A stretch of 64,000 nt of DNA from Laceyella putida (GTDB lineage: Bacteria; Bacillota; Bacilli; Thermoactinomycetales; Thermoactinomycetaceae): assembly GCF_042665195.1 (NCBI RefSeq), contig NZ_JBHTBW010000005.1, positions 11,349-75,348 of the forward strand, written 5' to 3'. The position numbers were made by a program, and so were the translations under genes. Shown here in pieces: positions 1-8,717 of the stretch. The notes below the pieces were generated by a model. That model searched no databases. It was not told the DNA's origin and saw only the letters and a list, made by a program, of their open reading frames with translations. How positions within the stretch are numbered: the first letter of the stretch is position 1; the number at the start of each line of letters is the position of its first letter.

Positions 1-2
1 GC

Positions 3-338
3 ACCGCGCAAAAAATCGTTTGGAACGGGGCACAAATCTTATATTACGGAACCAAAAATTACACCAGCAAGAACAGTTGCTCAAGTGGCGTCACCGGCAC
101 AGTTCATACGGATACGGGTCTGTCCGTCAATGTTCGTTCCGGCCCGGGAACCGGCTATAGCATTGTCGGTTCCGTCGCCGATGGGCAATCCGTCACCATC
201 CAATGCCAAAAACGCGGGGAAACGGTGACGGGAACATACGGCACCAGCGACTTATGGGATTACATCGGCACGGGATATATTTCGGAGGCGTATGTCTATA
301 CGGGGTCGGATGGGCAAGTGGCCCCGACGTGCAACTGA
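3..338 (+). CDS. C-terminal part of an SH3b-domain cell-wall protein (5' end outside window)
   Basis: The frame is open from the first bases of the window and ends at TGA 336-338, so only the last 111 residues are visible. The middle reads LSVNVRSGPGTGYSIVGSV, the usual opening of a bacterial SH3 (SH3b) domain, which in this family binds peptidoglycan in secreted hydrolases and amidases. The residues before it (KIVWNGAQILYYGTKNYTSK) look like the end of another extracellular domain. Three cysteines are present. Which catalytic domain lies upstream cannot be told. An intergenic hairpin follows 24 bases later. Confidence 0.75.
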   Translation, partial: TAQKIVWNGAQILYYGTKNYTSKNSCSSGVTGTVHTDTGLSVNVRSGPGTGYSIVGSVADGQSVTIQCQKRGETVTGTYGTSDLWDYIGTGYISEAYVYTGSDGQVAPTCN

Positions 339-361
339 GACCAACGGGAATGCCCGAACAA

Positions 362-390
362 AGCGCCAACGATCCTGTTGGCGCTATTTG
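362..390. terminator. Bidirectional terminator hairpin between SH3b gene and lysE
   Basis: A 9-bp perfect inverted repeat, AGCGCCAAC (362-370) and GTTGGCGCT (377-385), has a 6-base loop. It lies between convergent genes and could stop both, though the T runs are short on each strand. Confidence 0.6.
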
Positions 391-422
391 CTAGACGGAA
401 AGATGGCAGAAAACAGTGATGT

Positions 423-1040
423 TTATATTCCGTTGATGAGATTGGCAATTAAGTAGACCGCCACACCCCAGATGATCAGGGCGGAGATTTTGTTGATGAC
501 GCTCAAGACCCTGCCGGATGAATCCAACTGTCCGACCAGTTTCCCGCACAGGGCCAGTCCAAAAAACCATATCCATGAAACGGCTACACAGGCGAGGCTA
601 AAGGCCCATTTCTCCATGCCTTCATATTGGATGGAACTGGTTCCAATGACCCCGATCGTATCCAGGATCGCATGGGGATTCAACAAGGAAACGGAAGCGG
701 CAAAGGAGATTTGTTGCTTGGTGGACATCCGTTCCGCTTGGCCCCCGGCTGGATTGGGTTTGGACTTCCATACGGTCCAACCCATATAGAGCAGGAACAG
801 GATCCCCACCGAGAATAATACGAGTTGGAGCCATTCGATAGTGAGAATGATGACAGAAACGCCCAACACCGCCAAAGAAATGAGCAACGTGTCACAAATC
901 GATGCGGTGAGGATGACTGGCAAGGCCCGGAAGAAGCGGGGTTGGGTTGCGCCTTGGTTAAATACGAACACGTTTTGCGCGCCCAACGGCAAAATAAGGC
1001 CGAACGCGAGAATCATGCCATGGATCAATGCTTGAATCAT
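423..1040 (-). CDS. LysE/ArgO-family amino acid exporter
   Basis: A 205-residue hydrophobic protein of the LysE/RhtB exporter family, which exports basic or other amino acids through the cytoplasmic membrane. The N-terminus carries the family signature GLILPLGAQNVFVFNQGA, and about six membrane segments follow, separated by a basic loop (about residues 70-90: VWKSKPNPAGGQAERMSTKQ). The start chosen is ATG 1040, with GGAGGG ten bases upstream; an in-frame upstream extension to 1097 lacks a ribosome site. Length matches the family (about 200). The substrate (lysine, arginine or another) cannot be read from sequence. A 27-codon ORF lies about 150 bases upstream on the same strand. Confidence 0.85.
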   Translation of the reverse strand: MIQALIHGMILAFGLILPLGAQNVFVFNQGATQPRFFRALPVILTASICDTLLISLAVLGVSVIILTIEWLQLVLFSVGILFLLYMGWTVWKSKPNPAGGQAERMSTKQQISFAASVSLLNPHAILDTIGVIGTSSIQYEGMEKWAFSLACVAVSWIWFFGLALCGKLVGQLDSSGRVLSVINKISALIIWGVAVYLIANLINGI

Positions 1041-1185
1041 AGGTGAAAACCCTCCAGTTAATTTAAAAAGAACAGGATGAACCCGTTCCTTAAACATTCA
1101 TCTTATGGAAACATCAGGCTGACCGATGGTTGGTGTTGGTTCCAGTGAATATAGTGGTGAACAGATTACATCGGGGCCATCCAAA

Positions 1186-1269
1186 TCATACGCCCCCCAT
1201 GCACAATGGATGGGATAAGGAAACGGCATTGTACGCATCCACCACCGGATGGATATCAAAGAGAGGCAT
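1186..1269 (-). CDS. Candidate 27-residue leader ORF upstream of lysE
   Basis: ATG 1269 is preceded by AAGGAG with a 12-base spacer and opens 27 codons (MPLFDIHPVVDAYNAVSLSH... MGGV) ending TGA 1186-1188. It lies on the lysE strand, 145 bases before the lysE start, in an AT-rich promoter region. It could be a leader peptide or the degraded start of a lost gene; I recognise no family. Confidence 0.3.
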   Translation of the reverse strand: MPLFDIHPVVDAYNAVSLSHPLCMGGV

Positions 1270-1536
1270 TTGTCTGATCATCTCCTTTTATATAGATTTA
1301 TCATTTAATATAGAAATGAGTAAAGCATTATAATTTAATTTGAATAATGTTTCTTTTGTACTTACCTAAATAATCCTATGTATTTTGCGATTTTCCTTGG
1401 ACCATGAAGAGGGTGTTTGCCACTACTTCGGTAGACCTTCACCGTTGGCCGCATCGTGGTGGAGATGTCTGTAATATGATAGCGTTATACATGGATTCAT
1501 CTGATGACCTGATACGTGACCAAGGGAGGGATTTGG

Positions 1537-2976
1537 GTGAACGCAGCCTTTCAGCCAGGGGAGGGGCTTCCTGCGGAAGTGAAGCGGCAGTTGATTTCGA
1601 TTGTGGGGGAGAAGTGGTTTTTGGATAGCCCCAATGAGCTTTTTGCTTACTCCTATGACGCGACGCCGATATTCCAGTCAATGCCGGATGCGGTGATCAT
1701 GCCGCATAGAACGGAAGAGGTGTCGGCGATTTTAAAGATAGCCAATAACCATCGGATTCCCATCGTTCCGCGCGGGTCGGGCACCAATCTGGCGGCGAGC
1801 ACCATACCGGTGGAGGGGGGCATCGTGCTCAATATGAACCGGTTTAACCGGATCATGGAGATTGATCAGCAAAACTTGACGGCGACGATTGGACCGGGAG
1901 TGGTGACGGCCGATCTTCATCAAGCGGTGGAAGCGGTGGGACTGTTTTATCCCCCAGATCCGGGAAGTATGCGCATCTCCACGGTGGGGGGGAATATGGC
2001 GCAATGCGCGGGTGGCATGCGCGGACTGAAATATGGGGTGACCAAAGATTATATTATGGGGTTGGAATATGTTCTGCCATCAGGCGAAGTGTTGCGTGCG
2101 GGCGGCAAAAACGTCAAAGATGTGGCCGGTTACGATATGACGCGCCTCTTGGTGGGGTCGGAAGGCACCTTGGCCGTGATCACGGAGATCACGTTAAAGT
2201 TGCTTCCGTTGCCGGAAACGAAGCGGACGCTGGTGGCCTACTACACCAACTTGACGGATGCGGCGCTTACAGTGGAGCGGGTGATTGCCTCCAAGATCAT
2301 CCCCGCGACGATGGAGTTTTTGGATCAAGGCACGATGAAAGTGGTGGATGATTTTGCGAAGCTGGGCTTGCCGCTCACGATGAAATCGATGCTGTTGATT
2401 GAGCAGGACGGCCCGCAAGAGCTGGTTGACCGCGATATCGAGCGGATCGCGGAAATTGCCAAGGCGGAAGGGGCTGCCCAGGTGCAGGTGGCCCAGACCC
2501 AGGCGGAAGGCGCCAAGTTGCTTGCGGCCCGGCGTGCGGCCTTATCGGCGCTATCCCGCTTAAGGCCGACGACGATATTGGAGGATGCGACAGTGCCGCG
2601 CTCCCGGTTGGCGGAGATGGTTCAAGAAATCGAGCGGATCGCGGAGAAGTATCAGGTGCAGATTTGCACGTTTGGCCATGCGGGGGATGGCAATCTTCAT
2701 CCCACTTGCATGACCGACGAACGGAACAAAGAAGAAATCCACCGGGTGGAGCAAGCCTTTGAGGAAATCTTCCAGGCCGCGCTCCGATTGGGCGGGACGA
2801 TTACGGGTGAACATGGGGTCGGCATGGCCAAACGGGATGTTTTGCCCCTGAAAGTGGGTGCGGGGGGCGTCGAGCTGATGAAACGAATCAAGGAAGCGTT
2901 TGACCCGAACAACATCATGAACCCGGGCAAAATCTTCGCCAACGGCACACGACGTCGGGTGGTGGTGAAAAAATGA
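1537..2976 (+). CDS. glcD: FAD-linked glycolate/lactate oxidase subunit GlcD
   Basis: Flavin subunit that oxidises glycolate (or another 2-hydroxy acid) to glyoxylate and passes electrons to the Fe-S partner encoded next. 479 residues: an FAD-binding PCMH-type domain about residues 40-215 (VPRGSGTNLAAS, GSMRISTVGGNMAQCAGG) and a C-terminal FAD-linked oxidase domain with GHAGDGNLHP (380-389) and GEHGVGMAKR (about 424). GTG 1537 is chosen because AAGGGAGGG lies six bases upstream and inside the longer reading from 1516. Its stop overlaps the glcF start by four bases (ATGA), so the two are translationally coupled. D-lactate dehydrogenase is the main alternative. Confidence 0.88.
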   Translation: MNAAFQPGEGLPAEVKRQLISIVGEKWFLDSPNELFAYSYDATPIFQSMPDAVIMPHRTEEVSAILKIANNHRIPIVPRGSGTNLAASTIPVEGGIVLNMNRFNRIMEIDQQNLTATIGPGVVTADLHQAVEAVGLFYPPDPGSMRISTVGGNMAQCAGGMRGLKYGVTKDYIMGLEYVLPSGEVLRAGGKNVKDVAGYDMTRLLVGSEGTLAVITEITLKLLPLPETKRTLVAYYTNLTDAALTVERVIASKIIPATMEFLDQGTMKVVDDFAKLGLPLTMKSMLLIEQDGPQELVDRDIERIAEIAKAEGAAQVQVAQTQAEGAKLLAARRAALSALSRLRPTTILEDATVPRSRLAEMVQEIERIAEKYQVQICTFGHAGDGNLHPTCMTDERNKEEIHRVEQAFEEIFQAALRLGGTITGEHGVGMAKRDVLPLKVGAGGVELMKRIKEAFDPNNIMNPGKIFANGTRRRVVVKK

Positions 2977-4325
2977 GCCGGGACGACAAACGAGTGGCGG
3001 AGAACCAACTCCCTTGCGCAAAAGCGGAGGTCGACAATCAAGAGAACGGGCTCTTGGGAAAATGGAATATGGATGAGCTGATGAGCTGTATGCACTGCGG
3101 ATTCTGCCTGCCTTCTTGTCCGACGTACCGGCAGACGGGGCTGGAAACTTACAGCCCGCGTGGACGGGTCGCTCTGATGAAGGGGGTGGCCCGAGGGCAA
3201 TTACCCGTCGATGCCGAGTTTGCGAAGAATATGTACGCGTGCTTGGGTTGCCGCGCTTGTGAGACCGCTTGTCCGGCGGGAGTGCCCTATGGAAGCTTGC
3301 TCGAGACGGCGCGGGAAGTGGTGGAAGGCGACAAGAAAAGGGCAGGGAAGGCACCGTTGGTGCGGGACATGGTATTTAAGCACCTCTTTCCCCATCCCAA
3401 TCGGATGAAGGCATTGGGAACGCTGCTATGGGCGGCGCAAGCGACGGGCCTGCAAAAGCTGGCTGGTCGAACGGGGCTGATCCGTCTCTTGCCAAGGGAA
3501 ATGGCCGAAATGCAACAGGCGGTGGATCGGGTGGCTTCACCGCTGAAGCGCGCCAGACGGCAACGGGTGATGAGGGCGGAACGAAAAGCCTTGCATACGG
3601 TGGGGTTGTTTACCGGTTGTGTGATGGATGTCATGTTTTATGAAACCAACCAAGCGACGGCGCGCTTATTGATCAAAGCGGGATGCGATGTGGTGTTTGT
3701 CGGCGCTCAGGCATGCTGTGGGGCCCTGCATGCCCACTCCGGGGAAAAAGAAGGGGCGGTTGCCTTGGCCAAACGGAATATCGAGGCGTTTGAACAAGCC
3801 GGTGTGGACTTCATCGTCAACAACGCCGGCGGTTGCGGGGCGGCGCTCAAGGAGTACCACCACTGGTTCCACGATGATCCGGAATGGAAAGAGCGGGCCG
3901 TCGCGTTTGTGGCCAAAGTGCGGGATGCGAATGAATTGCTGGCTGAACTGCCGCCGCTTCGATTTGCGAAAGAGCTCCATGTGCGTGTCACGTATCAGGA
4001 CTCTTGTCATCTCGCTCACGGTCAAGGGATTCGCAATCAGCCCCGCCAATTGATCCAAAGCATCCCAGGGGTGGAGCTGGTTGAGATGAATCGCGCGGAT
4101 CAGTGTTGCGGTTCGGCGGGGATCTACAACATCACCCATTTTGACCTGTCCATGGAGTTGTTGGATGACAAGATGGAAGAGGTGAAGAAAACGGGTGCGC
4201 ATCTCATTGTGACATCCAACCCGGGTTGTTTGTTGCAGATGAAACAGGGAATTGCGCGCGCGGGGATGCAAGGGAAGATAGAAGCGGTGCATATCATGGA
4301 TTTGCTTGATCGGGCCTTGGGATAA
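2973..4325 (+). CDS. glcF: Glycolate oxidase iron-sulfur subunit GlcF
   Basis: Electron-transfer partner of GlcD, 450 residues. Two 4Fe-4S ferredoxin motifs are present: CMHCGFCLPSCP (39-50) and CLGCRACETACP (90-101). Two cysteine-rich CCG domains follow, with CCGALHAHSG and CCGSAGIYN, as in heterodisulfide-reductase-type subunits. It probably passes electrons to the quinone pool at the membrane. The start overlaps the glcD stop. No GlcE is present, so this is a two-subunit arrangement. A terminator follows directly. Confidence 0.87.
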   Translation: MSRDDKRVAENQLPCAKAEVDNQENGLLGKWNMDELMSCMHCGFCLPSCPTYRQTGLETYSPRGRVALMKGVARGQLPVDAEFAKNMYACLGCRACETACPAGVPYGSLLETAREVVEGDKKRAGKAPLVRDMVFKHLFPHPNRMKALGTLLWAAQATGLQKLAGRTGLIRLLPREMAEMQQAVDRVASPLKRARRQRVMRAERKALHTVGLFTGCVMDVMFYETNQATARLLIKAGCDVVFVGAQACCGALHAHSGEKEGAVALAKRNIEAFEQAGVDFIVNNAGGCGAALKEYHHWFHDDPEWKERAVAFVAKVRDANELLAELPPLRFAKELHVRVTYQDSCHLAHGQGIRNQPRQLIQSIPGVELVEMNRADQCCGSAGIYNITHFDLSMELLDDKMEEVKKTGAHLIVTSNPGCLLQMKQGIARAGMQGKIEAVHIMDLLDRALG

Positions 4326-4332
4326 TCGAGAG

Positions 4333-4360
4333 GCGCTTGGCTGGGCCAGGCGCTGTTTTT
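4333..4360 (+). terminator. Rho-independent terminator after glcF
   Basis: Stem GCGCTTGG (4333-4340) with CCAGGCGC (4346-4353), one G-T pair, loop of five, then a TGTTTTT run. Confidence 0.7.
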
Positions 4361-4685
4361 GCTGTTGCCGACAAATGGGATGCGGTTAAGATTCATTGTT
4401 TGGTTATTGATATTTTCAGATTCTTTCTCGTAAGCTATGGGTGGGAAGATTAGCTTTATGATACATAGTGGGAATGGCATGTTCAGGCGTGTTGATAAGG
4501 CGGTTTTGCCTGTGCCCTGTGGGTGAAAGCGGAATGATGGGAGCTTTGGATCAAGCTTCATCAAGAACGAAGGAAGAGAGCGGGCAACGGAGCACCTTCC
4601 CTTTGATGCGACCAAGGAATGCAGACTCAAAATCCGTCTTCATCAACAACCTAAATCTGGTAAATCAATGGAGGCTGTTTTAAAC
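4361..4685. other. Intergenic stretch glcF-murQ, no feature recognised
   Basis: About 325 bases. I see no convincing ORF, no T-box or other known riboswitch core, and no clean promoter apart from AT-rich stretches around 4385-4460. It must contain the murQ promoter. Confidence 0.5.
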
Positions 4686-5594
4686 ATGAAAGAACACTTG
4701 CCTTCGTTAACGACGGAGTTGCGGAACGAACGCACGATGCAGATCGATTCGGCCGATACCTTGGACATCTTGAGAATCATCAATGAAGAAGACCAAAAAG
4801 TGGCGCTGGCTGTCCAAAAAGTGTTGCCAGATGTCCGGGTGGCGGTGGACTTTGCGGTGCAATCGTTAAGCCGGGGCGGGCGGTTGATCTATATTGGGGC
4901 AGGCACGAGCGGACGCCTCGGCGTTCTGGATGCGGTGGAATGCCCACCGACGTTCAGCACCCCGCCAGAGTGGGTGCAAGGATTGATGGCGGGTGGTGAA
5001 AAAGCCTTTGTCAAAGCGGTCGAAGGAGCAGAGGATAAAGAAGAGTGGGGAGAGCGGGATTTGCGGGAGATTGGCCTGACCGACAAAGATACGGTGGTGG
5101 GGATTGCCGCCAGCGGGCGCACGCCATACGTGATCGGTGCGCTTAAATATGCCCGCCGCATCGGGGCCAAAGCGGTGGCCCTCTCCTGCAACGAACGGGC
5201 GCGCATCAGTCGAGAAGCGGATCATGCGATTGAAGTGGTCGTCGGGCCGGAAGTGTTGACGGGCTCAACTAGGATGAAAGCGGGCACGGCGCATAAGATG
5301 ATCTTAAACATGATTTCGACCACGACCATGATCAAGCTCGGCAAAGTATATGAGAACTTGATGGTGGATGTGAACATCAGCAACCACAAGTTGAAGGAAC
5401 GGGCGATTCATATCATTCGCACGGTGACGGGCGTATCAACTGAACAAGCGATAGAGGCGCTGGAACAAGCCCATAACGAAGTGAAAACAGCCATTGTCAT
5501 GCTTGAGGCGAAGACGACATATGAAGGTGCGGTGGAGCGGCTGAAGCAAGCAAACGGCTATGTGCGCCAAGCGATTTTGCAAGCGTTGCGGTAA
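4686..5594 (+). CDS. murQ: N-acetylmuramic acid 6-phosphate etherase MurQ
   Basis: Cleaves the lactyl ether of MurNAc-6-phosphate to give GlcNAc-6-phosphate, for recycling or using cell-wall sugar in the cytoplasm. 302 residues, usual length. It carries a SIS sugar-isomerase fold with IYIGAGTSGRLGVLDAVECPP (about 65-85) and GSTRMKAGTAHKMILNMIST (about 196-215), both diagnostic for MurQ. ATG 4686 is chosen over 4668 because GGAGG sits 11 bases upstream. No MurNAc PTS transporter or MurR regulator is adjacent, so the source of the substrate is not visible here. Confidence 0.9.
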   Translation: MKEHLPSLTTELRNERTMQIDSADTLDILRIINEEDQKVALAVQKVLPDVRVAVDFAVQSLSRGGRLIYIGAGTSGRLGVLDAVECPPTFSTPPEWVQGLMAGGEKAFVKAVEGAEDKEEWGERDLREIGLTDKDTVVGIAASGRTPYVIGALKYARRIGAKAVALSCNERARISREADHAIEVVVGPEVLTGSTRMKAGTAHKMILNMISTTTMIKLGKVYENLMVDVNISNHKLKERAIHIIRTVTGVSTEQAIEALEQAHNEVKTAIVMLEAKTTYEGAVERLKQANGYVRQAILQALR

Positions 5595-5696
5595 AAGCGT
5601 GGAACAGGGGGCCGACGGGTGGCGTATATGCATCTTCGCCACCATCTGCTGCAAAAGTCGCGGTTGGATCAGATGATCTGATCGTGCGAGAAAGAG

Positions 5697-5726
5697 CCCC
5701 GCAAACGATTCTTGGCGGGGTTTTTT
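5697..5726 (+). terminator. Terminator after murQ
   Basis: CCCCGC (5697-5702) pairs with GCGGGG (5715-5720), followed by six T. Confidence 0.85.
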
Positions 5727-6308
5727 GTGCGGTCGATGATCGTTATTTTTAATTTCCCCAAGATATTTTCTGAATATAGAGGATTGTCGGATTGAGACAG
5801 CGAAGAATTAGGGCAAACTCTTGTTGGTTGACAGAGAAAAGTCCCAAGTGTGAAAGACCTAATTACGCAAGATAAGGAAAAGGTTGGTTAGGAGCATCGT
5901 TTCTTCGTTTTTTTAGTGACGGCGGTAGTCGTTCTCCTCTTTTGCATCTCCATTCCTCCTATTTAAGCGCAACAATATTTGATCCTGGACATTGATTGCT
6001 ATTCTGCCGTGTCTTCGATGGGTTCAAAATGAGATGGTGTGTCAGTCGGTTGAATTTATTTTTTTGGTGCAACAAAACAGCAGTCGCTAAAGAGGGCAAG
6101 CTCATATATCCCTATCGAAACAAAGGTCACCTTTCCGACAAAGAAACAAGGCAATAAGGGGTAGCATAGCCATTTGGATTTGCTTATCCTGAATAACGTG
6201 GTGGTATAGAGATAAACCATGGGGGCAAATCACCACACAATGGTCTGGTTGACCTGTGTTACGAATCAAGAGAGACTGACTATAGGACATACAGGGGTGT
6301 TGGCAAAA
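5727..6308. other. Long AT-rich intergenic stretch
   Basis: 580 bases between the murQ terminator and the next gene. Apart from one tiny minus-strand ORF (5888-5947) I see nothing that can be named. Several T-rich runs and short repeats occur, none forming a clear terminator or riboswitch. Confidence 0.5.
5888..5947 (-). CDS. Candidate 19-residue basic peptide
   Basis: MQKRRTTTAVTKKTKKRCS, 9 of 19 residues Lys or Arg, begins at ATG 5947 with a perfect AGGAGG seven bases upstream. No family is recognised. The strong ribosome site in otherwise empty DNA is the only support. Confidence 0.35.
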   Translation of the reverse strand: MQKRRTTTAVTKKTKKRCS

Positions 6309-7013
6309 ATGATGGGCTCAGAGGGAGAACGCAAGTTACAGGTCAAGTACGGCAGCGAAAAACGGGCGGCCGCATTTTACAACAACCAAATGCTGGACCG
6401 TCTCACACCGATTATGCGGGAATTTATCGCGAAGCAAGAGATGATGTTTGTCGCCACAGCGGATCGCCACGGGAATTGCGATATGTCTTTTCGCGCGGGG
6501 GTTCCCGGATTTATCCGTGTCATTGACGAACAGACGGTGATTTATCCGGAATATCGGGGCAATGGCGTTTACGCCAGTTTGGGCAACATCATCGAAAACC
6601 CGCACATTGGGTTGTTGCTGATCGATTTCTTTGAGAATAAAATTGGGTTACATATCAATGGCGAGGCGGTTATTATTGAAAACGAAGAGCTGCCGGCATG
6701 CACCGAGGTTCCCAAAGCGGTGGCCGCGGAATTGCAGGCGCGGGAGAAGCGGGCGGAACGATGGGTGCTCGTGAAGGTGGATGAAGCGTATATCCACTGT
6801 TCCAAACATATCCCTTTATTGCGCAAAGTGGAGACTGAAACGCATTGGGGCACCGACGATGTGAAGTTAAAGGGTGGGGATTTCTTCGGGGCCAAATCGT
6901 TCAAACAGGATGCCCCGGTCGCTCAAGTCGCTCGGGTCGCCCGGGTTGGACAGGTCACCCCTTTTGGCATTCGTCGCAAGATCAAAGCCTTGCTGCTGAA
7001 CAAGGAAAGATGA
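6309..7013 (+). CDS. Pyridoxamine 5'-phosphate oxidase-like flavin protein
   Basis: About 234 residues with the split-barrel FMN-binding fold of the PNPOx-like superfamily: MMFVATADRHGNCDMSFRAG, then FIRVIDEQTVIYPEYRGNGVYASLGNI and GLLLIDFF, the typical strands of this fold. Homologues are of unknown substrate; true PNPOx activity is not implied. The start ATG 6309 fits the family N-terminus (SEGERKLQVKYG); upstream in-frame codons to 6219 look unrelated. The C-terminal tail contains a QVARVARVGQV repeat of low complexity. Monocistronic. Confidence 0.7.
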   Translation: MMGSEGERKLQVKYGSEKRAAAFYNNQMLDRLTPIMREFIAKQEMMFVATADRHGNCDMSFRAGVPGFIRVIDEQTVIYPEYRGNGVYASLGNIIENPHIGLLLIDFFENKIGLHINGEAVIIENEELPACTEVPKAVAAELQAREKRAERWVLVKVDEAYIHCSKHIPLLRKVETETHWGTDDVKLKGGDFFGAKSFKQDAPVAQVARVARVGQVTPFGIRRKIKALLLNKER

Positions 7014-7167
7014 GAGTTTGAAAATGCATCAGTCCGCTTGAGCACGGAGATCCGAATTCCGTGCATTTTGTTTACCCTTTATTTTTCTGCTTTTGAAAGC
7101 GCTCTACACTTCTTTGTTGTGTCATGGTGGATGTCTGGTGTTTCCAATCCTGACAAGAGGTGATGAC

Positions 7168-7615
7168 ATGAAAGATTCCGGTTATCCCGTTATGTGGAAC
7201 TTGTTCCCCGGCGGTTGACGCAGTTGTCCCAGGCGGAGATCGGGCAGCGCCCTGCGCCGGGAAAGTGGTCAAAGAAAGAGATATTGGGACATTATGCGAT
7301 TCGGCCATCAACAATGTCAGTCGGTTTATCCGCGCCCAACAGAGTGAGGGGCCGTTTGTGGTGACGGGCTATGATCAGGATGAATGGGTAAGGGCACAAC
7401 AGTATCAGCAGGCCAGTCTGGAAGAGGTCGCATCCCTTTGGGTTTCGCTTAACCGATCGGTCCTGCGCGTCGTTTCCCGCTTGCCGGAGGGGAAGGAGAC
7501 GCAAGCCTGCCTGCTGCCCGATGGGAAACAAGTGACGCTGGCTTGGTTGATTAAGGACTATGTGGCCCATATGGAACATCACTTGGCGCAGATCTTTGCC
7601 GAGCCGCTGTTGTAA
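7168..7615 (+). pseudogene. DinB/YfiT-like gene broken by two single-base frameshifts
   Basis: AGAGGTG precedes ATG 7168, but the reading frame leaves the protein after two codons: the homologous frame (RFRLSRYVELVPRRLTQLSQ... APGKWSKKEILGH) is shifted, as if one A were missing from the AAA at 7171-7173. At 7291-7294 the frame shifts again (CATTA where CATTTA would restore it) into CDSAINNVSRFIRAQQ... to TAA 7615. Joined, the pieces give an about 150-residue DinB-superfamily four-helix protein (metal-dependent transferase fold). Either a young pseudogene or two sequencing errors. A terminator follows. Confidence 0.75.
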
Positions 7616-7630
7616 CATGGCGAGAAGGAA

Positions 7631-7656
7631 AAGTCCCCATGCTCGTGGGGGTTTTC
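7631..7656 (+). terminator. Terminator after the DinB-like pseudogene
   Basis: CCCC and GGGG(G) arms around ATGCTCGT, followed by TTTT. Confidence 0.65.
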
Positions 7657-7768
7657 ACCTGTGCACGGAATTAAGGGTCCCCGGATCAGATTGCTGGCAT
7701 CCTGTTTATCAGGGGAGGCGGTGGAATGGAAGGTTCAATAAATTGAACCAACTTCCTTACCGTAACAC

Positions 7769-7777
7769 TGTTATAAT
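7769..7777 (+). promoter_or_regulatory. Extended -10 promoter of uppP
   Basis: TGTTATAAT is a full extended -10 element (TGnTATAAT) 62 bases before the uppP start; the -35 region is weak, as is common for this type. Confidence 0.5.
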
Positions 7778-7838
7778 CAGATTATGGTTTCGACGAAACA
7801 GAAAACGCACACAGATGGTGTCAGGAAAGGTGAGCAAA

Positions 7839-8660
7839 TTGAACTTATGGGAACTAGTTGTAGCCATTATCCTGGGTTTAGTTGAAGGGTTGACGGAGTT
7901 TGCCCCCGTTTCGTCCACAGGGCACATGATCATTGTGGATGATATCCTGCTTAAGTCAAAAGAACTCTTTTCTCCGGAAGTGGCAAACACATTTAAGGTT
8001 TGTATTCAATTGGGTTCGATCTTGGCCGTTGTCATTGTGATGAAAGACCGGTTTATCGACTTGTTGGGATTGAGCAGAGAAACGGATGAAGAAGGAAACC
8101 GCCTGAAATTGACGCAGGTGATCGTCGGTTTGCTACCTGCCGGTGTGTTGGGTTTCTTGTTTGAGGATTACATTGATGAGTATCTTTTCTCCGTCAATAC
8201 GGTGATCATCGCATTAGTCGCTGGAGCGATCTTGCTGTTGGTGGCTGATTGGTTCCGTCCGGCGCGCCCCAAAGTGGAGACGGTGGATCAGATTACATAT
8301 AAACAAGCGATTGGGATCGGCTTATTCCAATGCCTCTCCTTATGGCCTGGTTTCTCCCGTTCGGGGTCGACGATTTCCGGCGGGGTGTTGCTCGGGTTGA
8401 GCCACCGGGCGGCGTCCGACTTTACTTTTATCATGGCGGTGCCGATCATGTTGGGGGCAAGTACCATTTCCCTCATCAAGAACTGGGATTCGTTTACCCT
8501 CGATGCGTTGCCATTCTTTATCGCCGGGTTTGTGAGTGCCTTTATTTTTGCGCTCCTGTCAATCCGCTTCTTCTTGAAATTGATCAATAAAATCAAGTTG
8601 GTGCCATTCGCGATTTACCGGATTGTGCTGGCTGTGATCCTGTACTTGATCGTATCCTGA
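7839..8660 (+). CDS. uppP: Undecaprenyl-diphosphatase UppP (BacA)
   Basis: Integral membrane enzyme that dephosphorylates undecaprenyl diphosphate to recycle the lipid carrier of peptidoglycan synthesis; it also confers bacitracin tolerance. 273 residues with the two family signatures: LVEGLTEFAPVSSTGHMI (about 12-29) and the GFSRSGSTISGG motif (about 170). About eight membrane segments. TTG 7839 (MNLWELVVAIILG) is chosen since AAAGGTGAG lies just upstream and homologues begin here. Alone between its own promoter and a strong terminator. Confidence 0.93.
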   Translation: MNLWELVVAIILGLVEGLTEFAPVSSTGHMIIVDDILLKSKELFSPEVANTFKVCIQLGSILAVVIVMKDRFIDLLGLSRETDEEGNRLKLTQVIVGLLPAGVLGFLFEDYIDEYLFSVNTVIIALVAGAILLLVADWFRPARPKVETVDQITYKQAIGIGLFQCLSLWPGFSRSGSTISGGVLLGLSHRAASDFTFIMAVPIMLGASTISLIKNWDSFTLDALPFFIAGFVSAFIFALLSIRFFLKLINKIKLVPFAIYRIVLAVILYLIVS

Positions 8661-8661
8661 T

Positions 8662-8709
8662 AAAAAACCACCTCTGACTCACGATCACCCGAGTCGAGGT
8701 GGTTTTTTT
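8662..8709. terminator. Strong bidirectional terminator uppP / small coat-like gene
   Basis: AAAAAACCACCTC pairs with AGGTGGTTTTTT, with a second GACTC/GAGTC helix above it. It has A and T runs on both sides and serves the convergent genes. Confidence 0.9.
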
Positions 8710-8717
8710 GTTATCCT

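Noticed and set aside
1041..1400. T-box or lysine riboswitch before the LysE gene
   Set aside because: No conserved T-box (TGG-ACCGCG) sequence and no lysine-riboswitch core found.
2560..3354. 264-codon minus-strand ORF over glcD/glcF
   Set aside because: Antisense shadow across two well-recognised genes; low-complexity Arg/Pro/Ser composition.
4361..4685. T-box-like leader before murQ
   Set aside because: A GGAAGAG-type string is present, but the specifier and terminator motifs are missing.
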